From Planomicrobium sp. CPCC 101079 (GTDB taxonomy: Bacteria > Bacillota > Bacilli > Bacillales_A > Planococcaceae): a DNA stretch of 64,000 nt. The notes under the pieces were generated by a model, which saw only the letters and a list, made by a program, of their open reading frames with translations, ran no database searches and was not told the origin of the DNA. Below, piece by piece: positions 52,670-59,727 of the stretch; within the stretch, counting starts at the first letter, position 1, and the number at the start of each line of letters is the position of its first letter. The DNA is taken from assembly GCF_007859275.1 (NCBI RefSeq), contig NZ_VOHC01000011.1:248001-312000 (forward strand), written 5' to 3'. The position numbers and the translations under genes are program-made.

Positions 52670-53788
52670 ATGAACAATGAGCGCTTATTGAACGAGTTTC
52701 TGGAATTGGTGCAAATCGATTCCGAAACGAAAAACGAAGGAGACATCGCCTCAGTTTTAAAAAACAAATTGGAATCGATTGGATTCTATGTGGCGGAAGA
52801 TGATTCTTCTTTGCGAAACGGCCATGGCGCCAACAATATTATTGCGACATTAAGAGGGGCTGCAACTGAGGTTCCCGCGATTTACTTTACTGTCCATATG
52901 GATACAGTCGTCCCAGGCGTCGGCGTCAAACCTGAAGTGCGCGATGGCTATGTATATTCAGACGGCACGACAATTCTGGGAGCGGATGACAAGGCGGGCA
53001 TCGCCGCGCTGTTCGAAATGATCCGCACCATCCAGGAACAAGGGATCGAGCACGGCGATATCCAATTCGTCATCACTGCAGGCGAAGAAAGCGGTTTGGC
53101 GGGTGCGAAAGAGTTCGATCCTTCCCTGCTGTTCGCCAAATATGGCTATGCGGTTGACAGCGACGGTAAAGTGGGCGGGATTGTCACTTCTGCGCCATTC
53201 CAGGCAAAGTTATGGACGACAATCTACGGAAAAACCGCCCATGCTGGAGTTGCGCCGGAAAAAGGCGTTTCGGCCATTACAATTGCTGCAAAAGCGATTG
53301 CAAAAATGTCGCTCGGGCGCATCGATGCTGAAACGACCGCCAATATTGGTCGTTTTGAAGGCGGGCGCGCGACCAATATTGTCTGCGATGAAGTATCGAT
53401 ATTAGCAGAAGCTCGTTCAATCCGGGAAGATAAATTGGCAGACCAGACAACGCATATGGAATCCGTTTTCGAGAGTGTTGCTGAGAGCCTGGGCGGCAGG
53501 GCTAAAACCGCTGTGAAATTGATGTATCCAGGCTTCCATTTTGAAGAGACGGAACGCGTGGTGAAAATCGCACAAAAAGCGGCCTCGAATATTGGGCGGC
53601 CTTCTCCGGTCTTGACAAGCGGTGGAGGCAGTGACGCCAATATATTCAACGGTTTTGGCATCCCGACAGTCAATCTCTGTGTCGGTTATGAAGAAATTCA
53701 CACAAAAAACGAACGCATGCCAATCGAAGAGCTTGAAAAGCTCACGGAATTACTGGTGGAAATCGTCAAAGAAACAACCCTTCAATAA
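52670..53788 (+). CDS. PepT-like M20 family peptidase (YqjE)
   Basis: A 372-residue di-zinc aminopeptidase-like protein. Metal-binding IYFTVHMDTVVPG, LGADDKAGIAALF and ITAGEESGLAG are in order; the dimerisation domain includes TIYGKTAHAGVAPEKG; and TSGGGSDANIFNGFG is near the end. It resembles YqjE/PepT-like tripeptidases. ATG at 52670 preferred over GTG at 52661 because agaagagg precedes it at 8 nt. Same transcript as mce-mmdA; terminator follows. Confidence 0.92.
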   Translation: MNNERLLNEFLELVQIDSETKNEGDIASVLKNKLESIGFYVAEDDSSLRNGHGANNIIATLRGAATEVPAIYFTVHMDTVVPGVGVKPEVRDGYVYSDGTTILGADDKAGIAALFEMIRTIQEQGIEHGDIQFVITAGEESGLAGAKEFDPSLLFAKYGYAVDSDGKVGGIVTSAPFQAKLWTTIYGKTAHAGVAPEKGVSAITIAAKAIAKMSLGRIDAETTANIGRFEGGRATNIVCDEVSILAEARSIREDKLADQTTHMESVFESVAESLGGRAKTAVKLMYPGFHFEETERVVKIAQKAASNIGRPSPVLTSGGGSDANIFNGFGIPTVNLCVGYEEIHTKNERMPIEELEKLTELLVEIVKETTLQ

Positions 53789-53820
53789 AGCTGGCGGATG
53801 CATGGAATGTAAAAACTTAA

Positions 53821-53856
53821 AAAAGAGAGTCTGCTCCGGCGGACTCTCTTTTTTCA
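53821..53856 (+). terminator. Terminator after the pepT-like gene
   Basis: Stem 53821-53831 with 53842-53852 (aaaagagagtc/gactctctttt), inner ctccgg, T-rich tail. Confidence 0.88.
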
Positions 53857-53879
53857 TCTTTATTACCAAATATTTGACA

Positions 53880-53908
53880 TTGTATCATTACTTTACTCGT
53901 GTTATATT
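53880..53908 (+). promoter_or_regulatory. Promoter of the CAP-domain gene
   Basis: TTGTAT (53880-53885), 17 bp, extended -10 TGtTATATT (53900-53908). A perfect TTGACA at 53874 is too far from this -10 (23 bp). Confidence 0.55.
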
Positions 53909-53956
53909 AATTAAGTAGCAAATTATATTAAAAAAATGATGGGTGGAATTGTGGAT

Positions 53957-54496
53957 ATGAACAAAAAGATTATTGCCTCAGCTTTATCTGTAGCATTGAT
54001 TTTCCCAGCTTCAGCTTCTGTAGGAGCAACTGGCTTAACTGTAAATGATGTACATACGGAAACTTCGGTTTCAACTGTCGCAGCAAAAGATTCTGCAAAA
54101 GCAGCCGCTGCCGCTTATGCATTATCAGCTTATGAAAAGGAAATCGTAACTTTGGTCAATAAGGAAAGAACAAAAGCTGGACTTAAAGCACTTGCGGTAG
54201 ACACTAATCTTTCAAAAGTATCTCGGTTGAAATCAGACGATATGAAAAAACGAAAACAAATGAGCCATACCGGTACTTACGGCAGCCCCTTTGATATGAT
54301 GAAAAAATTTGGGATTAAATATAGATCCGCAGGAGAAAACATCGCCCGCGGTTACAAAACACCGAAAGAAGTCATGAAAGGCTGGATGAACAGCCAAGGG
54401 CACCGTGCAAACATCCTCAACAAAAAGTACACACATATTGGGGTCGGCTATACGGCGTCCGGCAATTACTGGACGCAGCAATTTATCCAAAAGTAA
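53957..54496 (+). CDS. Secreted CAP (SCP/PR1-like) domain protein
   Basis: A 179-residue exported protein: signal peptide MNKKIIASALSVALIFPASA with a likely cut near SVGA|TG, a short Ala-rich linker, then a CAP domain (~60-179). CAP blocks visible are LVNKERTKAGLKALAVD, MSHTGTYGSPFDMMKKFG, AGENIARGY and MNSQGHRANILNKKYTHIGVG. Function of bacterial CAP proteins is largely unknown. ATG at 53957 gives a proper signal peptide; earlier in-frame ATGs at 53936 and 53939 would add a short extension. Confidence 0.88.
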   Translation: MNKKIIASALSVALIFPASASVGATGLTVNDVHTETSVSTVAAKDSAKAAAAAYALSAYEKEIVTLVNKERTKAGLKALAVDTNLSKVSRLKSDDMKKRKQMSHTGTYGSPFDMMKKFGIKYRSAGENIARGYKTPKEVMKGWMNSQGHRANILNKKYTHIGVGYTASGNYWTQQFIQK

Positions 54497-54519
54497 AGCA
54501 AGGGAGCATCGGTTCCTTT

Positions 54520-54550
54520 AAGCTGTCGAGATTACTCGGCAGCTTTTTAT
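54520..54550 (+). terminator. Terminator of the CAP-domain gene
   Basis: Stem 54520-54530 with 54535-54545 (aagctgtcgag/ctcggcagctt, one wobble), T5. Confidence 0.82.
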
Positions 54551-54672
54551 TTTGCATAAAGTATAAGTTTGGGGAAAAGGCAACTTCAAGTGAACATCGA
54601 GAATGTTCTCTCTTTTTTATCCTGCGCTTTTCTTATGGTAAACTGGAAGAAAACAATGTTGGAGCGATTTCT

Positions 54673-55923
54673 ATGGCAAGCCGAGTGATTTTTCATATTG
54701 ATATGAATAGTTTTTACGCGTCTGTCGAACAATCATACAATCCGGAATTGAAAGGGAAGGCGATTGCCATAGCGGGAAACCCGCAAGAACGACGGGGCAT
54801 TATCGTAACATGTTCGTACGAAGCACGTGCTCACGGCATCTACACGACAATGCAAGTGCATGAAGCGAAACGCAAATTTCCGGGCTTGATTTTATTGCCT
54901 CCGAACTTTGACCGCTACCGAATTGCTTCAAAGGCGATGTTTGATATATTGCGGTCCTACACCAGCAAGGTTGAGCCGGTATCAATCGATGAAGGCTATC
55001 TTGACGTGACAGACCTTGCGGCTGAACGCCACGCACTGGAAATTGCTCAGGAAATACAAACACGCATTTTATCGGAACTGGACCTTCCATGTTCCATCGG
55101 CATTGCACCAAACAAATTTCTGGCCAAGACAGCATCGGATATGAAAAAACCCCAAGGCATCACCATTTTAAGAAAGCGAGACATCGGTGAAAAACTATGG
55201 CCGCTGCCAGTCATCGATATGCATGGTGTGGGCGAAAGCACAGCGGCAAAACTGAACGGGTTGAAAATCATGACCATCGGTGATCTGGCGTTGGCAAATC
55301 CCGGGTTAATCAAGGAGAAAATGGGTAAGAACGGTATACGGCTGCAGACGCGGGCAAACGGCATCGATGACCGGCCCGTCGATCCGGACTCTATTTATGA
55401 CACCAAAAGCGTCGGTACTTCGACTACGCTGCCAGTTGATGAAACAGAGGAAGAGAATTTGCGAATTGTCATCCGCGGCCTTTGCGAAAAAGTCGCAAAC
55501 CGCCTGGAAGCTAAAGAATTGGCGGGACCAACTGTGACAATTCAGACGCGAAGCTCTGATTGGCAAAACCGGACACGCAGCATTACATTGAAAAATACGG
55601 TATGGAAAGCGGAAGATATCTACGGGACAGCCTGGCAGCTGTTTTTGAAGCATTGGAACGGAGAAGCACTGCGGCTTGTTGGCGTGACGGTTTCCAACGT
55701 AGCCGACAAGGGTGAACTGACGGAGCAATTATCGATTTTTAATTTTCAGGAACATGCCAAAGAAGAGCCGATTCTCGATCTGATGTCAAAGCTCGAAAGC
55801 CGTTTTGGCAAACGGGTACTTGTAAAGGGCGCAAAAGAAGCGAAATTAAGGCGTCCAGCGACAGGCTCGGAGACGAGTTTCAGCAAGGATTTTTTGGATG
55901 ACCATGATCATGAGAGAAAGTAG
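54673..55923 (+). CDS. dinB: DNA polymerase IV (Y family)
   Basis: Translesion polymerase, 416 residues. Metal-binding Asp10 in FHIDMNSFYASVE and Asp106-Glu107 in SIDEGYLDVT; helix-hairpin-helix in the thumb (VGESTAAKLNGLKIMTIGDL). The little finger carries STTLPVDETEEE, and the beta-clamp peptide QLSIFNF is near the C-terminus. ATG at 54673 follows ttggagcg. It overlaps rnz leader sequence. No proper LexA box is visible upstream. Confidence 0.95.
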   Translation: MASRVIFHIDMNSFYASVEQSYNPELKGKAIAIAGNPQERRGIIVTCSYEARAHGIYTTMQVHEAKRKFPGLILLPPNFDRYRIASKAMFDILRSYTSKVEPVSIDEGYLDVTDLAAERHALEIAQEIQTRILSELDLPCSIGIAPNKFLAKTASDMKKPQGITILRKRDIGEKLWPLPVIDMHGVGESTAAKLNGLKIMTIGDLALANPGLIKEKMGKNGIRLQTRANGIDDRPVDPDSIYDTKSVGTSTTLPVDETEEENLRIVIRGLCEKVANRLEAKELAGPTVTIQTRSSDWQNRTRSITLKNTVWKAEDIYGTAWQLFLKHWNGEALRLVGVTVSNVADKGELTEQLSIFNFQEHAKEEPILDLMSKLESRFGKRVLVKGAKEAKLRRPATGSETSFSKDFLDDHDHERK

Positions 55924-55930
55924 GGGGATT

Positions 55931-56875
55931 ATGCAATTATTATTTTTGGGAACCGGTGCGGGCATGCCGTCCAAACAGCGCAATACTTCGGCGATTGCCC
56001 TGAAGTTATTGGAAGAACGGGGCAGTGTCTGGCTGTTTGATTGCGGGGAAGCTACCCAGCATCAAATTCTTCGCACGTCGATAAAACCTAGAAAAATTGA
56101 GAAGGTGTTTATCACCCATTTGCATGGCGACCACATTTTCGGGCTGCCGGGATTGCTTGGTTCAAGATCATTCCAAGGCGGAGACGAGCCTCTGGACTTG
56201 TATGGCCCGGAAGGCATCCGTGAATTTGTAGAAACCATGCTGCGTCTAAGCCGGACACATCTATCATATCCGATACGCTTTCACGAACAACTGGAAGGCG
56301 TCATTTTCGAAGATGACGCAATGTTGGTCGAAACGGCGCTCTTAGATCATGTTATTCCGTCGTATGGCTATCGGATTACGCAAAAACCGCTGCCCCCTAA
56401 ACTTCAAATAGGCAAAGCGACTGCGCTCGGTGTCCCCAAAGGCCCTTTGCTTGCGAAATTGAAAAATGGGGAAGATGTAGTGCTTGAAGATGGCACTACC
56501 GTAAAAAGTGATGAAGTGACAGAGCCTGGCAACCGCGGGTTTATTGTCTCCATCCTCGGAGATACCCGTTTTTGCCAAGCGGCTGCTGAGTTGAGCCATG
56601 GTGCCGATGTGATGGTCCATGAAGCGACATTTGACGCGGAAACAAAAAAACTTGCGGGAGAATATGGGCATTCCACTATTTTAGAAGCGGCTGAAACAGC
56701 CCGATTAGCAAGCGCAAAATTATTGGTCGCCAACCATATTTCTGCGCGGTTTTTGCCTGAAGACGAAAAAAGGCTGCTTCAGCAAGCGCGGAGCATCCAT
56801 TCCAATACTGCAATCGCCCAGGATTTTTCGGAATTTGCGTGGAACCAGCACAGCCAGAAAATGAGGAAAATATAG
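55931..56875 (+). CDS. rnz: Ribonuclease Z
   Basis: Metallo-beta-lactamase-fold endonuclease maturing tRNA 3' ends. It has 314 residues. Zinc motif THLHGDH at 62-68, the GSRSFQG region, the exosite arm (ALGVPKGPLLAKLKNGEDV), and ILGDTRFC plus EATF and GHSTILEAAE. ATG at 55931 has taggggg ahead; the start lies 8 nt after the dinB stop, so the pair is co-transcribed. Confidence 0.96.
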   Translation: MQLLFLGTGAGMPSKQRNTSAIALKLLEERGSVWLFDCGEATQHQILRTSIKPRKIEKVFITHLHGDHIFGLPGLLGSRSFQGGDEPLDLYGPEGIREFVETMLRLSRTHLSYPIRFHEQLEGVIFEDDAMLVETALLDHVIPSYGYRITQKPLPPKLQIGKATALGVPKGPLLAKLKNGEDVVLEDGTTVKSDEVTEPGNRGFIVSILGDTRFCQAAAELSHGADVMVHEATFDAETKKLAGEYGHSTILEAAETARLASAKLLVANHISARFLPEDEKRLLQQARSIHSNTAIAQDFSEFAWNQHSQKMRKI

Positions 56876-56878
56876 GAA

Positions 56879-56902
56879 AGCCATCCGACTGGATGGCTTT
56901 TT
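56879..56902 (+). terminator. Terminator after rnz
   Basis: Stem 56879-56886 with 56891-56898 (agccatcc/ggatggct), loop gact, T5. Confidence 0.9.
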
Positions 56903-56934
56903 CTGGTGAAAAGAAAAAAAACAATGGAAATAAT

Positions 56935-56948
56935 AGAACATACGTTCG
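56935..56948 (+). promoter_or_regulatory. LexA-type box upstream of the small toxin gene
   Basis: AGAAC-ATAC-GTTCG, a near-perfect match to CGAAC-N4-GTTCG, 4 nt upstream of the likely -10 TATGAT (56952-56957), so bound LexA would cover the -35 region. It is the second such box in the window. Confidence 0.75.
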
Positions 56949-56951
56949 ACT

Positions 56952-56957
56952 TATGAT
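56952..56957 (+). promoter_or_regulatory. Possible -10 element of the toxin promoter
   Basis: TATGAT; an alternative TAAAAT lies at 56957-56962. No strong -35 is seen. Predicted start of transcription about 56964, giving a 55-nt leader. Confidence 0.5.
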
Positions 56958-56991
56958 AAAATAAAGGTACAGCTGTAGGAGGGCGGTTCGG

Positions 56992-57014
56992 CCATTCCCC
57001 GGGAAAGGGGGTGG
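56992..57014 (+). promoter_or_regulatory. Hairpin sequestering the toxin ribosome-binding site
   Basis: cccc (56997-57000) pairs with gggg (57007-57010), extended by a wobble and cca/tgg with one bulge. The Shine-Dalgarno ggggg-t-gg (57007-57014) lies wholly in the 3' strand. Such burial of the site is common in type I toxin mRNAs. Confidence 0.6.
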
Positions 57015-57018
57015 TAGT

Positions 57019-57126
57019 ATGTCTATATCGGAAACATTCGAGCTTGTGTTCATGAGCATTGGCCTCACCTTTAGCGGACTGGCCTTGATCGTTTCGATGA
57101 TAATGCTTGCGGACAAAAAAAAATAA
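57019..57126 (+). CDS. Small hydrophobic putative toxin (holin-like, type I TA)
   Basis: A 35-residue protein too short for routine gene calling. It begins MSISETFELVFMSIG, has one transmembrane helix (~12-30) and ends LADKKK. The M-S-x-x-E-T-x-x-L pattern, single helix and Lys-rich tail resemble the putative holin-like toxins and the TxpA/BsrG class of Bacillus type I toxins. The strong site aaaggggg-t-gg precedes the ATG. A LexA-type box lies upstream, the ribosome-binding site is in a hairpin, and a convergent antisense RNA covers the 3' part. Membrane damage on induction is the expected activity, by analogy only. Confidence 0.75.
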   Translation: MSISETFELVFMSIGLTFSGLALIVSMIMLADKKK

Positions 57127-57156
57127 CCGTCCCCCGGGCAAGGAAAGACGGTTATT
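57115..57156 (-). terminator. Terminator of the antisense RNA
   Basis: Perfect 10-bp stem 57122-57131 with 57147-57156 (aataaccgtc/gacggttatt). The A9 run 57115-57123 becomes the T tract on the minus strand. Confidence 0.8.
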
Positions 57157-57205
57157 TCTGAAACCTATTTTCTAAGCCAACCGCTCTCGAGGCGGGATAC
57201 AGCTC

Positions 57206-57233
57206 GCCGGATGTTCGCGCATCCGGCATTTTT
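57206..57233 (+). terminator. Terminator of the toxin mRNA
   Basis: Perfect 8-bp stem 57206-57213 with 57220-57227 (gccggatg/catccggc), loop ttcgcg, then A-T5. Confidence 0.8.
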
Positions 57234-57244
57234 GCGTTACTTTT

Positions 57245-57272
57245 AGTATACTAAATCTCGTTCATTTTGCAA
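57245..57272 (-). promoter_or_regulatory. Promoter of the antisense RNA
   Basis: Minus strand TTGCAA (57272-57267), 16 bp, TATACT (57250-57245). Five of six -10 matches and four of six -35. Located just after the namA stop codon. Confidence 0.65.
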
Positions 57273-57277
57273 CTGCT

Positions 57278-58294
57278 TTATACCCAGCCTCGTTCATATG
57301 GCACAGGGACGTCCGATTCGGCTCCCAATTCTTTTGCTGCCCGGTAAGCCCAGTAAGGGTCACGAAGCAGTTCACGGGCCAGGAAAATCATGTCTGCACG
57401 CCCGTTTTGCAGTATTTCCTCGGCATGCTGCGGGTTGGTGATTAAGCCTACCGCACCTGTCGCAATCGGGGTTTCTTTTTTCAATGTTTCGGCAAACGGT
57501 ACTTGGTATCCTGGAAAAGCATGGATTCGTGCAGGCACAACTGCGCCAGAGCTTACATCGATCAAGTCGACGCCTTGTTCTTTCATCCACTGTGCCATTT
57601 CCACATAACGCTCGGGCGTCATGCCGCCTTCTGCATAGTCATGTGCGGAAACCCGGACAAATAAAGGACCATCCCATACTTCTTTAACGGCATCGATGGT
57701 TTCGCGTAAAATGCGATAACGGTTTTCAGCAGAACCACCATATTCATCTTCGCGTTTATTGGTTAACGGCGAAAGGAATTGATTGATCAAATAGCCATGG
57801 GCCGCATGTAATTCAATCACATCAAAGCCGGCTTTTTTGGAGCGGATCGCGCCGTCCTTGAACGCCTGCACTGTTTCACGAATGTCTTCAATAGTCATCG
57901 CAGCCGGCGTTTGATAGTGTTTGCTGAACGCGAGTGCGCTTGGTGCATAAATGGTTCCTTCAATATCTGCCTTGCGTCCTGCATGGGCCAATTGAATGCC
58001 GGTTTTGGAACCATTGGCTTTCATTAGCCGGACAATTTCTGCAAGGCCATCGATATGGCTGTCTTCCCAAATGCCAAGGTCGCGGGCTGAGATGCGCCCT
58101 TGAGCCTGGACAGCTGTCGCTTCAACGATGATCAAGCCAATTTGGCCAACTGCTCGCGTCGGATAATGCACCCGGTGCCAATCCGTCACTTTGCCGTCTT
58201 CTTTATCGCTTTGGTACATGCACATCGGTGCCATAACGATGCGGTTTTTAAATGTTACATCTTTGATGGTCATTGGCTCGAATAATTTTACCAT
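57278..58294 (-). CDS. namA: NADPH dehydrogenase NamA (Old Yellow Enzyme family, YqjM)
   Basis: FMN enzyme reducing activated alkenes and some nitro compounds; induced by electrophiles in B. subtilis. It has 338 residues. [14 protein letters not shown] holds the YqjM-type cysteine near the flavin; [10 protein letters not shown] with the His, [27 protein letters not shown], and the C-terminal [12 protein letters not shown] are clear. The ATG has aaggaggg ahead on the minus strand. No own terminator is seen before the antisense RNA region, so namA transcripts may also run over the toxin gene. Confidence 0.95.
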   Translation of the reverse strand: MVKLFEPMTIKDVTFKNRIVMAPMCMYQSDKEDGKVTDWHRVHYPTRAVGQIGLIIVEATAVQAQGRISARDLGIWEDSHIDGLAEIVRLMKANGSKTGIQLAHAGRKADIEGTIYAPSALAFSKHYQTPAAMTIEDIRETVQAFKDGAIRSKKAGFDVIELHAAHGYLINQFLSPLTNKREDEYGGSAENRYRILRETIDAVKEVWDGPLFVRVSAHDYAEGGMTPERYVEMAQWMKEQGVDLIDVSSGAVVPARIHAFPGYQVPFAETLKKETPIATGAVGLITNPQHAEEILQNGRADMIFLARELLRDPYWAYRAAKELGAESDVPVPYERGWV

Positions 58295-58339
58295 TGGTTT
58301 CCCTCCTTGAACTCTCGAATTCTAGTATAACAGAAGAAA

Positions 58340-59143
58340 TCAGTCGAATTCTCGTCCAAGCTCTTGGGACCGGCCAGCGGCTGCTTCGACACAGGCACTG
58401 ACCGTCTTCTTGAACTGGAGGCTGTCTAGCGCAGCAATTCCGGCTGCAGTCGTACCATTCGGACTTGTCACTTTTTTTCTCAATTCACCAAAATCCTCTT
58501 GCTGCAGCATGTCCGCTGCCCCGTCAAAAGTCTGGCGCACGAGTTTGGTTGCATCGGCTAGTGACAGCCCTTGGGCGACAGCGGCTTCCGTCATCGCTTC
58601 TGCCATATAATAGACATAGGCAGGGCCGCTTCCTGCAACTGCCGTTACCGCATGCAATTGTTCTTCTTTAACGACGGTCACGCCTCCGATTGAGGACAGC
58701 AGTGTGCGCAATTGATGTTGCTTGTCGACGGTCACTTGCCGGCTCCAGGCTAAACCCGTCGCAGATTTGCCGATTCTGGCGGACGTATTCGGCATCGCGC
58801 GTGCAACAGCCAAAATTCCGGCGTGCTTCTGAATTGTTTCTATGGAAACACCTGCGACAACCGATAGAACGACGGTGGCAGCCGTCAGTTTTTCTTTGAT
58901 CGCTCCGACAGCTGCAGCCACATCTTTCGGTTTCATAGCAAGCAGCACAAAATCGGCTTCCCGGAGTTCCAATCTTTCTTCTTCTACTATATTGACGCCG
59001 TATTCATCCCGCAAAAATTCGAGTCGCGCAAGATCCGATTTGTTCATAACCGAAATATCTTCCGGCTGTAAAATGCGCTTATTGATCCAGCCGTGGATCA
59101 TCGACTCAGCCATAGAACCGGCACCGACACATACAATTTTCAT
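58340..59143 (-). CDS. proI: Pyrroline-5-carboxylate reductase
   Basis: Last step of proline synthesis, reducing P5C with NADPH. It has 267 residues. Rossmann motif VCVGAGSMAESMIHG, then VLLAMKPKDVAAA, MPNTSARIGKSATGL, and the conserved AVAGSGPAYVYYMAEAM with TKLVRQTFDGAADML. ATG at 59141-59143 (complement) with aaaagga upstream; a TTG two codons earlier is an alternative. A proline T-box lies upstream on the same strand but is separated by about 230 nt, including a repeat. Named proI/proC by family; Bacillus has several paralogues. Confidence 0.93.
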   Translation of the reverse strand: MKIVCVGAGSMAESMIHGWINKRILQPEDISVMNKSDLARLEFLRDEYGVNIVEEERLELREADFVLLAMKPKDVAAAVGAIKEKLTAATVVLSVVAGVSIETIQKHAGILAVARAMPNTSARIGKSATGLAWSRQVTVDKQHQLRTLLSSIGGVTVVKEEQLHAVTAVAGSGPAYVYYMAEAMTEAAVAQGLSLADATKLVRQTFDGAADMLQQEDFGELRKKVTSPNGTTAAGIAALDSLQFKKTVSACVEAAAGRSQELGREFD

Positions 59144-59253
59144 GTTCAACACATCCTTTTTATAGATAGGAAAGATAAATTTTCAAGCTAAAAGAAACCG
59201 CTTTTCCAGCTGAAATGCCTGTCACAACTGAAGGGCTGTTTCCGCATTTCAAT

Positions 59254-59368
59254 GTCCAGCTGCAGCGCCTAGCCCCTCGAGGTCGCTTCGGTCTTGGCTG
59301 CCATGGCAAAAAGCGCCATGACCTCCAAGCCCTCCAGCGCTTGTCGGGGCTCCATAGGCGCCTGCGCA
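59254..59368. repeat. Bacillales interspersed palindromic repeat
   Basis: Begins gtccagctgcagcgcctag and ends taggcgcctgcgca; the ends are inverted (gcgccta-gcccc versus ggggc-tcca-taggcgc), and inner arms pair (cttgg/ccaag, catggc/gcgccatg). Same type as the repeat with ccagcgcttgtcggggc seen in many Bacillus genomes. It lies between the T-box terminator and proI. Confidence 0.7.
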
Positions 59369-59375
59369 TTTCAAT

Positions 59376-59612
59376 AAAAAAAGCGCATTCGTCCCTGCTT
59401 TTGCAAGGACGAAAACGCTCAGTTTCCGCGGTACCACCTAAGTTTGCCGATAAACGGCACTACTCGATTTCCTTAACGCGGAATGACGGCCGTGTTTGCA
59501 CGGCAGCTAAAAAGCAGGTTCGAGACAGGAGCGGGGGTGTGCATTTCAGCTGCAGCAACACTCTCTTTGCACCTTCACCGTCTGTACTGATCTTTTCTAC
59601 GCTTTTATATGT
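59376..59612 (-). ncRNA. Proline-specific T-box riboswitch
   Basis: Minus strand. The T-box sequence aggtggtaccgcg is at 59439-59427. An antiterminator/terminator pair follows, with stem agcgttttcgtcc / gggacgaatgcgct and a T7 tract (59382-59376). Stem I contains AGAGAG, and its specifier loop reads gaaCCTgc, with CCT (59518-59516) a proline codon. The transcription start is expected near 59612. Uncharged tRNA-Pro should allow read-through to proI. Confidence 0.9.
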
Positions 59613-59618
59613 ACATGA

Positions 59619-59648
59619 ATTATAGAAGAAGCCAGATACCGTTGTCAA
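59619..59648 (-). promoter_or_regulatory. Promoter of the proline T-box
   Basis: Minus strand TTGACA (59648-59643), 18 bp, TATAAT (59624-59619). Both hexamers match consensus perfectly. Confidence 0.8.
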
Positions 59649-59661
59649 ACCTTCTTTTAAC

Positions 59662-59690
59662 GTGACGCAGCTGCCAATACACGGTATGAT
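59662..59690 (+). promoter_or_regulatory. Possible promoter of the YqjP-like gene
   Basis: GTGACG (59662-59667), 17 bp, TATGAT (59685-59690), divergent from the T-box promoter. Confidence 0.42.
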
Positions 59691-59727
59691 AGATGAATAG
59701 TCATTCAGTTTTAGGGGAGATGGAGAA

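Larger units (their letters stand above)
57115..57238 (-). ncRNA. Predicted antisense RNA antitoxin
   Basis: Minus-strand RNA of about 124 nt, from the promoter at 57245-57272 to the terminator at 57115-57156. It overlaps the last codons and the whole 3' untranslated region of the toxin message, which itself ends at 57206-57233. A 5' hairpin (gccggatg/catccggc) is available for kissing contact. The layout parallels RatA/txpA and SR4/bsrG. Not shown experimentally. Confidence 0.65.

Noticed and set aside
53874-53902. Perfect TTGACA as -35 for the CAP-domain gene
   Set aside because: No -10 at 16-18 bp; the plausible TATATT is 23 bp away and pairs better with TTGTAT at 53880.
54590-54620. GAAC and GTTC half-sites upstream of dinB
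   Set aside because: They are nine bases apart rather than four, so the motif does not fit a LexA box.
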